Origin: Tethya wilhelma
Lineage: Eukaryota; Porifera; Demospongiae; Tethyida; Tethyidae
Assembly (NCBI GenBank): GCA_964030475.1
Contig: CAXIPT010000036.1
Coordinates: 132,117-196,116, forward strand
Direction of reading: 5' to 3'
Length of the DNA stretch: 64,000 nt
The translations under genes and the position numbers were made by a program. Position 1 is the first letter of the stretch, and every line of letters starts with the position of its first letter. Of the stretch, positions 9,602-20,889 are shown piece by piece. A model generated the notes under the pieces. It was not told the DNA's origin and ran no database searches. It saw only the letters and a list, made by a program, of their open reading frames with translations.

Positions 9602-11622
9602 ATGATCAATGTGAGCCCATTGGTGAGTGTGAAGGCTCCAAGACCAACCAATGTTCAAGAGTTGCGTTCATTTCTGGGGCTAATTAATTATTATGTCAAG
9701 TTTATCCCCAATCCTTCTACCATTCTGGCACCACTCAACTCACTCCTACGCAAAGATGCTGTCTGGAAGTGGTCTACACAGTGTCAGCAAAGTTTTGCCA
9801 AGGCCAAAGAGGCTTTGGTATCGTCTGAGGTGCTGATCCATTATGATCCCAAGCTGCCGATTCGTCTAGCAGGGGATGCTTCAGCATATGGAGTGGGAGC
9901 AGTGATTGCTCATGTGCTGCCAGATGGCACAGAGAGGCCGATAGCATTTGCATCTCGATCCTTGACTGGTGCCGAAAGAAACTATGCTCAAGTGGAGAAG
10001 GAGGCCTGATCATTGATATTTGGTGTGAAATGATTCCATGCATATTTGTATGGACGGCAATTTACGATCGTGACAGATCACAAGCCATTGACCACCATCC
10101 TGGGACCCAAGAAGGGAATTCCACCTCTAGCAGCTGCAAGGTTACAGAGGTGGGCTTGGATTCTATATGTGTATCACTATGACATTGTATTTTGACCGAC
10201 TGGTGATCATGCTAATGCCGATGCTCTTTCTCGTTTACCACTCAAAGCTGTTTCATCAGCAGAAGAGAGTTCAGAGGCCCGCATTTTTAATATCTCTCAG
10301 ATGGAAACCCTACCAGTGACTGTACCACAGTTGCGAGATGCTACCAGATCCAACCCCTTGGTGTACCGTTTCACCCGAACAAGCTGGCCTAGTAAGGTCC
10401 CGCAATGTCTCCGACCCTTTTATGACAAACGAATTGAGTTAACAGTGGAGGAAGGGTGCCTGTTACGAGGCATACGAATGATCGTACCCAAGAAGTTGCA
10501 GGATCGATTGCTGGATGAGTTACACAGAGATCATCCAGGCATGATACGTATGAAGTCTGTGGCAAGGAGTTATTTTTGGTGGACAGTGAAATTGAACGTC
10601 TTGCAAAGTCATGTCAGTCTTGTCAGGCTGTCAAGCAGAGTCCACCTACTGTACCACTGACACCATGGGTGTGGCCAACCAAACCATGGCAACGAGTCCA
10701 CCTGGACTTTGCTGGTCCATTTCAAGGAGCAACGTTCCTAGTAGCCATTGATGCATATTCAAAGTGGCCAGAAGTCCGGATTATGTCATCTACAGTCGTG
10801 ACTAAGACACTGGATGTTTTGAGAGAGTGGTTCGCCTCTCATGGTTTGCCCGAGCACATCGTCACGGACAATGGACCACAATTTATTGCAGAGGAATTCA
10901 AAGAGTTTGTGAAGAGGAATGGAGTAAAACATGTGAAAAGTGCTCCGTACCATCCTGCCTCTAATGGATTGGCCGAGAGGTTCATTCGATCCTTGAAGGA
11001 ATGTTTAAAGGCCTCTGCTAATGATGGTCGTTCATTGTCACAGTCATTTTTGCTTTCCTATCGTACCACTGCACATGCTACCACGGGCACTCAGCCGTGT
11101 CAGTTGATGTTCAAGAGAGAGCTACGAACGAGGTTCTCTTTGTTAAATCCAGAACAAGAAAGAACTGCAACTGTATCAAACAAGCAAGCACAACAGAAAT
11201 TGCAACATGATCGTCATGTTCGCTCTAGAAGTTGGGAAGTTGGTGATCGTGTATTCGTAAGGAACCATCGTCCTGGCCCAGACTGGATTCCAGGAACAAT
11301 TGTGGAAGTACTGGGTCCAGTGACATATATGGTGGAGACAGATGAAGGTCAAAGTTGGAAGCGACATGCTGATCAGCTGAAGGATTGGGTATTTACCACA
11401 GTTAGTTCTCCAGCAAAGACAAACATTGACTCACCTAGTTCTGGGGTACAGAGTGACTGTCCTGTGGACGTTGGTGACCTTTTAGAAGAGACTGATTCTT
11501 CTTCTCGAGCTAGTGAAGCCGGAACGGAATCTAACTCAGGAACTTCAGAGACAGGAAGACGTTATCCTTCTCGTGTGAGACATCCTCCCAACAGGTACTC
11601 TGAACAAGCTAGTTTATCGTAA
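9602..11622 (+). pseudogene. Ty3/gypsy pol: RT end, RNase H, integrase
   Basis: The first piece (9602-10009) has FLGLINYYVKFIPN (end of the reverse transcriptase thumb) and RNase H box DASAYGVGAVIAHV. A TGA at 10007 interrupts VEKEA/SLIFGVK, followed by TDHKPLTTIL. 10301-10660 carries HRDHPGMIRMKSVARSYFWW, the H2C2 zinc-binding start of integrase. 10576-11622 gives the CQSCQ half of that finger and the integrase core: Asp in HLDFAGPF (residue 44 of this frame), Asp in VTDNGPQF (98) and Glu in NGLAERF (134), spacing D-D(35)-E as in retroelement integrases. A C-terminal GPxxWIPGTI-like segment (DWIPGTIVEVLGPVTYMVE) follows. The two frames overlap near 10580, a single shift. Only one TGA and this shift disrupt about 670 codons, so the copy is fairly young. 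The protease and most of the reverse transcriptase are absent, cut off at the BEL/Pao junction. Confidence 0.85.
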
Positions 11623-11694
11623 AGCTGTAAGACTGTGTTTTTGAGTTGTGTTTGTCATTTCATTATTTCTTTTTTTTGCGTGAAGTCCTTCATT

Positions 11695-11707
11695 AAGGAG
11701 GGAGGAA
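11695..11707 (+). promoter_or_regulatory. Polypurine tract of the gypsy element
   Basis: AAGGAGGGAGGAA lies immediately before TGTGGTAAATG, about 70 bp after the integrase stop. That is where plus-strand priming occurs in Ty3/gypsy elements. Confidence 0.65.
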
Positions 11708-12060
11708 TGTGGTAAATGTATGTGCATTACATCATTTCCTGTTATACACCCACTCGCTTGATTGTCATATATATAGCATATGTATTGTGTTTTTATCAGA
11801 GTCTGTGCACGAACAAGTTTTTAATGAACTGAACACAAGTGTGTTAGCTAGTATTGGGTGGTAGTCTTCTTGTAGAACTGAGATACTACATCTATGACCA
11901 CCTAGACACTGTGACAGTCATTGCACTTCACTGGTCCAAGTTTATCACACAAAAGTTCTTATGCTTAAGGTCAACAATGAACACCTATTTCTTTCAGCAG
12001 CAAGTGGTTGTGATTCCTTTTCTGGAGAACGAAGATAGGAACATCTTCACATTAGTAACT
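11708..12060 (+). repeat. Solo 3' LTR of the Ty3/gypsy element (right end uncertain)
   Basis: Begins with TG directly after the polypurine tract. Holds a TATATATAGCATATG promoter-like box near 11770-11785. No matching 5' LTR exists upstream because the 5' half is missing, so the right boundary cannot be set by comparison. A CA-ending candidate lies near 11890. Confidence 0.5.
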
Positions 12061-12230
12061 TGATGTATTCCTCTGAAGCAATTTTTCAGAAACTCCTTCA
12101 ATATTGAGAAAAGCTGAATTTTTGAAATAATGCACACTAATTAATGAAAATGGTTTTCGGCCATATCTTTAGATAAAAGCAAAATTTCAAAAATTGCTCT
12201 TGCAAAATGTTAAATTATTTTTACTTCTAT

Positions 12231-12660
12231 ATTCCTAGTACCGTAGTACTGGGTACGTAGGAATGGTACAGATGGCCCATTAGCGCAATACAAATATTCA
12301 TGCGTAAGTAACTGCAAAAACTGAGTGCTTGGAACTAAAAGGCTTCTTAAGCTATTATTTAGCTCTCTCTTTTCATAATGAGCCCAAAAATACAGCCTAA
12401 ATCCATCGCTAAAGTACCAAACTAAAATTTGCCAAATCTCCGTCTTCTTCGTCTTATTATTCTTCTATGTTGGCAAGAGTTTTCTCAGAGACCGCTCACT
12501 TTTAGAAGCTGATTCTTGAAGAAATGAACTTGGTTTCTTTGTCTTCAATGACATTTTTCCATCACCTTTTGTGTCTATCATAAATTGAGTCATTGGATAC
12601 AAAGCAAAAAGCGCCTTCTCCATATTGCAACTATCAATTTCTAAAATCATGAATTATTCA
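12231..12660 (-). mobile_element. M1 MITE family, diverged copy G
   Basis: Read on the minus strand it ends with the family terminal palindrome in altered form (on the plus strand ATTCCTAGTACCGTAGTACT). Inside are GATGGCCCATTAGCGCAATA and the CTTCTTCGTC tract, then GAAGCTGATTCTTGA. It is more diverged than copies A to E. The following 140 bp (to about 12790) resemble 35185-35370, so a second repeat continues from here. Confidence 0.7.
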
Positions 12661-13483
12661 TAAGCTAAATAGCCTGATGACTCTTTCCACATTCAATTGG
12701 CCGTTATTTGGAATCTATTGCAAGCATGCAGTGCCCCACATTCTGGTTCTGTCCTATCCTCAAGGGAAGTTATCTTTAGCTAACTCTTTAGGGCTGGTAG
12801 ACGGATTTATCCACACGCGCGTATTCAACGATTGCGTAATCTGCGATTTTTCGCATTTTTTATTTTATAGCCATAGTGTTTGAGCTATGAGCTTTAAACT
12901 TGCTGTGCAGTTAGGTAATGTAGCGCTCTACTAAAATACCAAGAGTCAGGTCTGATTAGTGGGAGGGGAGATATAGGCTTTAGAGTTCAAAGGTCGTGAT
13001 CACGGCAAATCGTGACCTTCGGTTTTAAACTCACGTTTTTTCGTAGTACTTTGCATGGAGGTGCAGAGAGGCTTAGGCTATAGCTGTATGCAAGCACTTT
13101 TGCTGGAAAAAAGCCTAAAGTATGCAGGTCATTTGGTGAACTTTGACCCCTTCCGTTTAGCACGCTTTTAAATTTAATAAAAGCAAACCTAGAACTACTC
13201 AATTAGCTACAAAAGAGAGTGGCTATGGCTAAAGCAATAACAAAATGTACAAAAACCAAGGTTAACTAAATATTCATAAATTCTATTTAGGTATACAGAA
13301 TAGATTTAGGCCCTAAAGAGCTTGCACGACATGTATATAATTGACATAAATCACATTTTTAGCTTGGAATTTCAGAGTTTCAGCTGTCTACAAGGTATGT
13401 CTGTGATTGCTAGGTGTGCCTGTACTGAGGGCTGTTGGCAAGTTCCCTGCTCAGGCTTAAGACTAAATTCCACTGATATTATT
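12661..13483. other. Non-coding, repeat-derived
   Basis: 12661-12790 resembles 35210-35370 (shared GCATGCAGTGCCC, TTCTGTCCTAT, TTATATTTAGCTAAC-like words). The remainder has no open frame worth reporting and no recognised repeat. Confidence 0.4.
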
Positions 13484-13885
13484 ATTCCCAGTATGGTAGT
13501 ACTGGGTACATAGGAATGACACGGATGGCCCATTCGCGCAATACAAATATTAATGCGAATAACTCTGCAAAAACTAAGTACTTGGGCAATAAAAGGCTTC
13601 TTAAGCTACTATTTAGCTCTTTCTCTTTCTAATCAGCCCTAAAACATGGCCTAAAACTATCGCTAAAGTACCAAACTAAAATATCTCCATCTTCTTATTC
13701 TTCTTCTATCTTGGCTCAACTTTTCTTAGAGACTATTCACTTTTCGAAGCTGATTCCTGAACGAACAGGTTTCTTTGGGGACAGTTGCTTTTGCCATCTG
13801 TTTTTTGTTTTTCTCATTGAGTTGCTAGATACAAAGCGAAAAGCGCCTTCTCCATAAGGCAGCCATTAATTTCTAAATAATGGCT
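13484..13885 (-). mobile_element. M1 MITE family, copy H (truncated)
   Basis: Starts with the terminal palindrome in the form ATTCCCAGTATGGTAGTACT, then GGATGGCCCATTCGCGCAAT, the pyrimidine-rich CTTCTTATTCTTCTTC tract and GAAGCTGATTCCTGAACGA, and stops near TTAATTTCTAAATAATG. The foldback end is missing. Just downstream, 13886-13915 (ATAATATAGTACCCGAGG) is repeated inverted at 35165-35192. Confidence 0.75.
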
Positions 13886-14041
13886 TAGATAATATAGTAC
13901 CCGAGGTGGATATGAAACATTTCCGTGTACTAAAAAATTTACGTAATGAATGATTGAAATGTAGTATGTGAAGTAAAATTACAAATATCCGTATACTGTG
14001 ACCTTTGAACCTTCAAAAGTAACCAGTAAAGTGTGACAAAT

Positions 14042-15425
14042 ATGGCTAGCAGCGAAGTTGTCTACAGTTCTTCTAGTGGTGAGAGCCTTATCAGCAACGT
14101 GGATGGAGAACTTAGTGAAATCTATACCTCAGATGAAGATGGACATGGTGAAATACTATTGATTCTAAGTAGAAAGGTAAGGTAGCAAGTAGTCTGGGCA
14201 CCAGACCCTTCCTTTCTTACTATTCCCCACCCCCCTAAAACCTAGCAAGACAAAGGGTCTGGTGTCCAGACTAGGTAGCAAGTAAAACCAAAGCCCTAAA
14301 ATTATGATCCTCTATGCTGATATTGCCATCTGTGTTTGGTTTTTCAGCGTCCAGCTAACAGTGCTCAAGTGAAAATCTCAGCCAGTTGTACAGTCCCAGA
14401 AGATGTTCTTGGTGGTCAAGGCTTCTGCAGTTTCTTTTTCAGCTGTCTCGCAATGCTCAAATGTGACCCTCTTATACAGCGCTCCCTAAGGGGAAAAGCG
14501 GTGATAAAGGTGATAGAAGAGCTGGAGAGAAGAAAAATGGACCCTGTAGTGACTAATGTAGCTACTTGCCTCATCACAAATCTGTACACTTGTGTGTCTG
14601 CTTGTGACCAGTACAAGCTACCTTCAACAGCACATGGGCACATGTGGTCAGCATTCCACAAATTGAGGAATGGCAGTCATGTTCAAGAAGTATGGAAATC
14701 CCTCACAATACAACACCCAGAGTCACATCTGCTCATTTTGGAAAGCAATTGGTTGCCAACCGTGTTAAGGCACACCAAAACTCCGTACCATCCAAATCAT
14801 ACCATCTCTACAACCAGGAGAAGAATGCTGTTCACTACATGGCTGGCTATGTTGCAGTAAGCCTATTGAAGCGGTACAAAAAGAAATCAAAGAACGAGCA
14901 TATTCAAGAGATCTTTTCAAACAAGTTTTGAGAAACATGAAAGCAGAACAGCAGCCAACATCGGTAACTACAGTGGAAGATTACACTCGACTATGGTCAG
15001 AGTTAATAGATCGTGGAGGATTGTATCACATCAACGATGAAGTCAGTTTGCTTGCATGTATTATAGAAATTTATCAGTCTTTACTTTGGGGCTTTTATTT
15101 TCTATAGGTATATCATTTGATGGAATCTATAGAACTGATAGTTCGTCAGTTCCTCAACACAACTGCCATCAAGCAGTATACTCCTGGTACCGATGTAAAA
15201 GCCCAGGTCCTGGAAGCTACAATGAGTTGTGATTCAGTGTTGCGCTACTGGGATACCATTAGCCAGAGTATCCCAACACAGTATCAAGAATACAGTGTGG
15301 AATTGCTCAAAGCAGTTGTTGATCTATGGATGAACATCCGAGGAAACTCATTTGCACGGGACTTCACAATGAACTTCGAGCCCAAGTTCAAAAAAGGAAC
15401 ACGGAAATCACTGTTACCAAAATAG
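14042..15425 (+). pseudogene. Unknown TE-associated gene, copy A (three exons)
   Basis: Exon 1 is 14042-14176 (45 codons, acidic/Ser-rich start MASSEVVYSSSSGES). The intron begins GTAAGG and ends TTTTTCAG at 14347. Exon 2 is 14348-15041 and exon 3 is 15108-15425; phases agree at both joins. Exon 2 encodes SCTVPEDVLGGQGFC and KVIEELERRKMDP; exon 3 encodes TPGTDVKAQVLEATMS, LRYWDTISQ and LLKAVVDLWMNIRGNSF, ending KSLLPK. I recall this C-terminal pattern in many sponge proteins of unknown role. Compared with copy C, exon 2 has lost about 20 bases near 14730 plus other indels, shifting the frame. Exon 1 and exon 3 are better preserved here than in copy C. The stop lies about 100 bp from a P-element tail on the other strand. 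Confidence 0.6.
14191..14272. repeat. Hairpin in intron 1
   Basis: AGTCTGGGCACCAGACCCTT at 14191-14210 pairs with AAGGGTCTGGTGTCCAGACT at 14253-14272 with one mismatch. The same hairpin occurs in copy C (about 51429-51508). In copy B the scaffold breaks inside it, at the N of 49483. Confidence 0.75.
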
Positions 15426-15529
15426 ATTAATGAACACCTTGCTGACACAACAATTAGTATAATAGTATTATTGTAGACAACATAATAATTATTTATAAAA
15501 ATTACAACAATCCTTTCAACACCAAACTA

Positions 15530-15836
15530 ATTTTTTTGTAGGCTGCATTTGCGGAGGGGTTCTGATGCTTCATGAATTGAATTTTGTTCATTAGATGCTT
15601 CAACATTCATGGTTTTCAGGTCTTTGGAGATCGCCTGTTGTTGAAGGAGTGCCATGGCATTCAAACTAAGGGACCTGGTAAGCAGTTGGGTTGTCATTGC
15701 TTCCTCCCTTATGACGCTGACGAGAAAAGTAACGCCCCAATGGGTCCTGAGAAAAAACTTCACTGAGCAGATAATCAACATGAGGGAGTTTCGACAACTC
15801 TGGAGCCAGCTCAACAAAGGATTTTACTAGAAAAAA
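15530..15836 (-). pseudogene. P-element-like transposase, C-terminal tail
   Basis: The minus-strand reading gives FFLRTHWGVTFLV in the recorded frame, but the neighbouring frame shows the tail better preserved at 52.7-53.1 kb (PLERYFSRQRHKGGSNDNPT). That is the conserved end of P-element/THAP9-like transposases, followed by LNAMALLQQQ and a short acidic and Ser-rich end. Here a one-base shift breaks the motif. Only this last exon is present; the rest of the gene would lie to the right but is replaced by a single-N join (15924) and MITE copy A. It is convergent with the unknown gene (copy A). Confidence 0.6.
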
Positions 15837-16114
15837 ACAAAACAAAAAAACTCAAAAACTTTCTTTTCCAACTTTCTACCAATAAAATAGCAACAAACCT
15901 GTCACTCCCAATCCTACAGTCTTNTTTTTCTAATAGCCTTGTAGGGTGCGATCTTGTTAAACAATTAAACAATTGTCAGAATATTATATACAGCAATATC
16001 AAATTACACACAGAAGTTTACAGAAATTTCTTTTAATGATTATGCACTCAAACTTGCTTGCTTACACATCTAAGTGCCTAAAACCAGTGAAAACGCTAAC
16101 AATTAATGTTTGAC

Positions 16115-17196
16115 AAGTAAAAAAAAAAACAATTGGAAATGTAATGAGACACAGGAATGGCAAAATCGTAAAAAGAACGCAAACAAGATGGAATGGCTGT
16201 TGAGAGTGTGTGCAGAATTCTTCCTGTATGGGCTGCATTTAACAATCTCCTTATTGAGTCTCTCATTTTGCCCACAGGAAGAATTCCTTACACACTCTAG
16301 CAGCCATTCTATCTTGTTTGCGTTCTTTTTACGATTTTGCTATTCCTGTTTCTCATTACATTTCCAATGTTTTTTTTTCACTTGTTTGTTCTCATTTTTC
16401 CATATTTCTACAAATTACATTTGAGTTGGTGTGTGTAGCTAGCTACTGTGCTAGTAGTCTGGCAAGCCAGCGGCTGAGCTGGTACTTGAAGACAGCCGGG
16501 CACAAGTTCAAACGGTGTGTAGCCTGCTTGATACTGAAGTGAAACACACATCTCAGTCATTTGGAGGCAGGAGCTGTATCATAAGATTTACTTGTCTTTC
16601 TATATGTTAAGATAATCAAAGTCCTGATTCATCTCTTAAAAAGAGCAACCAGGTATCACAAAATAGTTCCAGGCAACTTCAGTGCATTTAATTCCAAATA
16701 ACGCACACTTTTGTGTGTGGAAAGGGTCGTTAATTCGAATGTTCTAGAAGCTAATGAATTATGCATGAGTGTAGAAATTAATGGCGGCCATATGGAGGAG
16801 GCGCTTTTCGCCTTGTATCTAGCTACTCAATGAGAGGCGCTAAAAACCGATGGCAAAAGCGACTGTACCGGAAGAAACCAAGTTCATTCGTTCAAGAATC
16901 AGCTTCTAAAAGTGGATAGTCTCTGAGAAAAGTTGAGCAAAGATAGAAAAAGAAGAAGAAGAATAAGAAGAAGATGGAGAAAATTGGAGATTTGGCATGT
17001 TTGTGTTTGCTACTTTAGCGATGTTTTTAGGCCATGTTTTTGGGCTCATTAGAAAGAGAAAGAGCTAAATAGTAGCTTTAGAAGCCTTTTAGTGCTAAGT
17101 GCTCAGTTTTTGCAGAGTTATTCGCGTGAATATTTGTATTGCGCTAATGGGCCATCCGTGCCATTCCTGTGTACCCAGTACTACCGTACTGGGAAT
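16115..17196 (+). mobile_element. M1 MITE family, complete copy A
   Basis: The left end is a foldback. 16133-16225 (GGAAATGTAATGAGACACAG ... AGAATTCTTCCTG) is complementary to 16268-16367 (AGGAAGAATTCCTTACACAC ... CATTACATTTCC). Then come TAGCTAGCTACTG, GATAATCAAAGTCCTGATTC, a GAAGAAGAAG tract, and GGCCATGTTTTTGGGCTC. It ends with GGGCCATCCGTGCCATTCC and the 22-bp palindrome CCCAGTACTACCGTACTGGG. About 1.08 kb, no protein. It sits between the P-element tail and the Helentron-like fragment. Confidence 0.85.
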
Positions 17197-17589
17197 AATC
17201 GATTGTTCGACCTCAATGATATGACGGTTTAGTTTAAGACACTGCTGCCTGCAATCAGCTCCTCTCTTGGAATATTAATAGCAAGAGAACTGAACTTTCT
17301 GATCTCCAGATTGGGTAGCTCTACCACAAGTTTACAGGTTGTTTTGAGCTACTGTCCGTGATGTGATTTTTTGGGCTGACTATTGATTATTTCGGACACA
17401 CCCTATAATCGTGCCAGAAAGCATTACAGAAAGGGAGTGGGGCTGGATGTTTGCACAACCTGGAGTAGATTTTCACGAGCAGTCTAATGGTAATAGTCTC
17501 GAAGCAGCAACGCCCACAGGCAAGTCAGAATAGCGTCCGATAATTGATGGTGTCTGAGCATTGATCGCTTACTCTACATGCCAACTCAG
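17197..17589. other. No gene recognised
   Basis: Flanking sequence between MITE copy A and the OTU-like region. In-frame stops are frequent on both strands. Part may be the decayed 3' end of the Helentron-like element. Confidence 0.35.
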
Positions 17590-18135
17590 ACAATGACCAG
17601 TTCCTGTCATTCAACAGTCTCCAATAAGCATCTCTCCAGTTAGTGTAGCTGAAGATGGGTTGATTCAGGATCAGTGACATGGCCTGGATGTGGTAGTCCT
17701 TACCCCATGCCTTTTATCTCACAGCCTTCCTCATGATCCTGTTGTACTCCTGAGCAACATCAAAGTTATCTATATGAACAGTTGCTTGTGCATTGTACAC
17801 ATGAAACAGTTGTCTCTGTTTAACTAGTAAACATACAGTCAAAAATCTCAAATCATGCTTGAGACTTTCATTGCCACTCAGCAGTAGAGATATGGCATTG
17901 TAAAGGCAGTCACCATCTCCAGCAGTGGAGATAGCTTTTACAACTGTCAACATGGTAGGGTAGATATGCTCTTCTTAACAAAACTGTTTCTCTTTTGTTG
18001 AGTGGTTGTTTGAACATGTACATAATATATTTCATTACACCTTGTTACGAAAGCATCAATGCTATCACTATGCTCATCAAACCAACCATAAAAGGCTTCT
18101 ATGTCAGAACGCCATAGCCTTGAGAGTTTGTACAA
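17590..18135 (-). pseudogene. OTU-like cysteine protease domain fragment
   Basis: Reading leftwards, 18135-17947 gives WRSDIEAFYGWFDEHSDSID. After a shift near 17950, 17953-17714 gives ISTAGDGDCLYNAISLLL. The DGDC motif with Cys followed by Leu-Tyr is the catalytic centre of OTU family proteases. An adjacent frame continues with HIQAMSLILNQPIFSYTN (about 17690-17640), which fits the following strand of the fold. Nothing else of the protease can be placed. It lies directly downstream of the helicase fragment on the same strand. Helentron/Helitron2-type elements are known to carry both a PIF1-like helicase and an OTU domain, so I read the two as one element. Frameshifts make it inactive. Confidence 0.55.
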
Positions 18136-18155
18136 GCACGATGTACTCTGTAAAG

Positions 18156-19863
18156 TTACAACCTCACTGTCTTCTGATTACTCTTATCTTTGTTCACGTG
18201 ATCACTGTTGTCAGGCTTCTGTTGAGCATCATCAAACTGGACAGGCTTCTTTCGAGACTGAGTGCAACAGTCCACTGGGGCTACCTGGTCACAACTCAAT
18301 GAAGGCTTCTTTGAAAGACTCTCCTCTTCATTAGAGAGGAGTGGTCTTTTAGCTGCTTTTTTAGGCATGTGTAGCACTTGTACTACTATCAGCCTGCTTC
18401 TATCAAGTGCAAGCCGGCTTCTATCAAGTGCAAGCCGTATAGCGAACAAACCCTGGACAGAGCGACATAGGCCATGCCTGCACTGAACACTGTCTGAAAG
18501 CTCACTATCCAGAGATAGACCCTGGCACTTGTGAATGGTGACTGCATAGGCAAGAATGAGTGGAAACTGTTCTCTGTACATGTACAGGTTTTTCATAACC
18601 ATGAACCTATTCTTAACTCTTTCCACCCTGTAAGGTGAACCAACATGATCAAACTGTACAAAAATCTTGTTATGTGTAACCTTGAGAACAGTTCCCAGAG
18701 CACAATTTACCAGACCACAGTTGGTGTCTATGTTACAATGAAGCATAACACGTGCACCAACTGCCATTTTCATTACATACTCTAGACCTGCTGTTTTGTT
18801 GGAATCAGAGTTTAGTTTTTCTAATTGTTCAATGGCTTTTTTGTCCCACTTGCGTGTACTCTCAGTTTGATCTACCACATCTATGCACTTTAACTCGTGT
18901 ACAGTGGTGTCTAGCATGCCGAGCATTTCTTTGTTGAACTCATCGCATGCAGACATACAGGTGTCTGGCCAGACTGCTGAAGCTCAAGAAACTTGTCCGA
19001 CACAGGCACCTGTATAACACGCTGTTTGAGTGCAGCGAGAGACTTGTCAGTTGGGCGGCCACGTCTGACACTGTCTAGCATCAATGAATACTCTGTGTCA
19101 TCCTCATTGATTGTGAGCTCATCATAGAGCAAACACTCGTTCCAAATGTTGACGGAAGCTACACACCCAAGCTTGTAGACTGGGAGATGTTGCAGAAGAC
19201 TGGTTTACCATTTACAGGCTGCAATTGGAAGATGTCTCCAACGAACAGCATGTTCATGGAACCAAACCACTCACTCCCCCCAAAGAGCTCCTCCGATCTG
19301 AGGTGAATGTATGCCAGATTGAGGCTGAAAACCATTGACACTTCATCAATCACAAACAACTTGACACTACGTAGTGTTGCTCTCATTACTTTGACAGATG
19401 ACTTTGGCAGTGACCAGTAGCCAGCTGTCTTGCTGTCGTGTTCAACGGGTAGCTGAAAGAATCGGTGAATGGTTACTCCACCCACATTAAAAGCAGCTAA
19501 GCCAGTTGGAGCTGTGATGGCACACGTGATGTCCTTGGACGGCCATAGGTCATTCACTAAAGCTTTGATCGTCTCAATTAGAAGCAACTTACCAGTACCT
19601 CCCACACCACTGATGAAAATTTGAAGTGGTTTGAGATCACAGTTGCATCCTCCTGCTTCGTGTTGTTTCTGGTGTAGGAGGTGACTCTTAACATTCTCGT
19701 AGATCCGTCTCTGGTCGACATTCAGCATGTCGTCGAGATTTATCCCATCAGAGTCGTTGGTTTTCAAGTCGATGAGGTCATTCATTGCTGAATTGGCCTC
19801 ACCCATCAATTGAGGTTCCTCATTGTCCTCCTTGTTCTCAAGCTCATCTTTGGGACATTCCAT
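18156..19863 (-). pseudogene. PIF1-like helicase of a Helentron/Helitron-type element
   Basis: Three open pieces in order (19863-19159, 19132-18911, 18956-18156) cover much of a PIF1 helicase. Motif I reads FISGVGGTGKLLLIE (residues 83-97 of the first piece), motif II FVIDEVSMV, motif III LFVGDIFQLQPV, and the C-terminal box AYAVTIHKCQGLSLD. The expected Ser/Thr after the Walker A Lys is Leu (codon TTG at 19587-19585), which should abolish ATP binding. Frameshifts occur near 19150, near 18930 and after GLSLD, where the usual final helicase motif is scrambled. No Rep/HUH part lies upstream within the window. The C-terminal 100 residues are basic and Ser-rich. The OTU-like fragment follows on the same strand. 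Confidence 0.75.
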
Positions 19864-20889
19864 GTCAATTCAACACAAAATTTACATGACCCCCTCGGAT
19901 TTTGTTGAAATCTGGTATGTAGGTATAGCCCACCAAGTTATGTATCCAGACCAGTTTTCAGTTCTCTATGTTGTATGTCTTTCGATATACTAGCACTGGA
20001 AATATTTAAAAATTTAGCTATCTATCGTTACTTAACTAAACGTAACTTTTGTTTTTCTTCATCTTATGAAGTCTAACCAGTCCCATTTTGTTCGTTCTCT
20101 AAATGTATTTTCACATGATATATGGAAAGTGAAACTTAATTTAATTAAGGGTTAAAGGTGAGCAACTAAACAATTGACGTTTGTGCTTTACAAAAACAGA
20201 TTCTTAAAATTTTAAAAATTTTCTATATGTGTATCGCTTAGATCTTCAAGTTTAAACGGTATGAATTTGGTTTTGGGACGCCAATGGGTTTATGAGTTAT
20301 AGTTGATTTAGTAGTACACTGTAAAATGTTAATTTTATTATGATTACTGTATAATAATTATTTGCATTATATAGAATATAGATACATATTATTATTTTAA
20401 CTGCATTAATTAAAATCAGTTATGTAAATTCAGTTTCTGATGTGTATTCAAATAAAACCTGTTGTAGATTTACCTTCCTTTTAAGGATACTTGAAGGACC
20501 ATGAGAATCGCGGAAGGTATAGGATAGCTTGATCCATGACCTCACTGTTTTCTTGACCAACTATAAGAACACACGCCAACCACCAATATCTGAAGTCTTA
20601 AACGAGGAGGTTGGGTATAAAACGTAGATTGAGCGCTTCGCGTACGTTTTCTGGACACTTCCGGTACGCAGAGTATAAAGCGGCCCATCCCCGGCCATGA
20701 CCTTTGAACCCTCCCGCCAACATTCAAATTCAAAAAGATGGCTGTGCACAGCCAACCTATCAGAACTCTATATACCACACTATATACACGCATCCACAAG
20801 CGCTTATTTTGCGCAGATATCACATACAGAACACGTGCTTTTGAATACTAACTAACCAAAAAAGGAGGAAAAAATCTACTAGCTTGGTC
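19864..20889. other. Non-coding; possible promoter of the downstream gene
   Basis: The stretch 19864-20530 is AT-rich without coding signal. 20570-20830 is richer in GC and holds TATAAA at 20675 and CTATATACCAC near 20770, upstream of the ATG at 20890. A 37-codon frame from 20738 (MAVHSQPIRTL) is present but unsupported. Confidence 0.35.
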
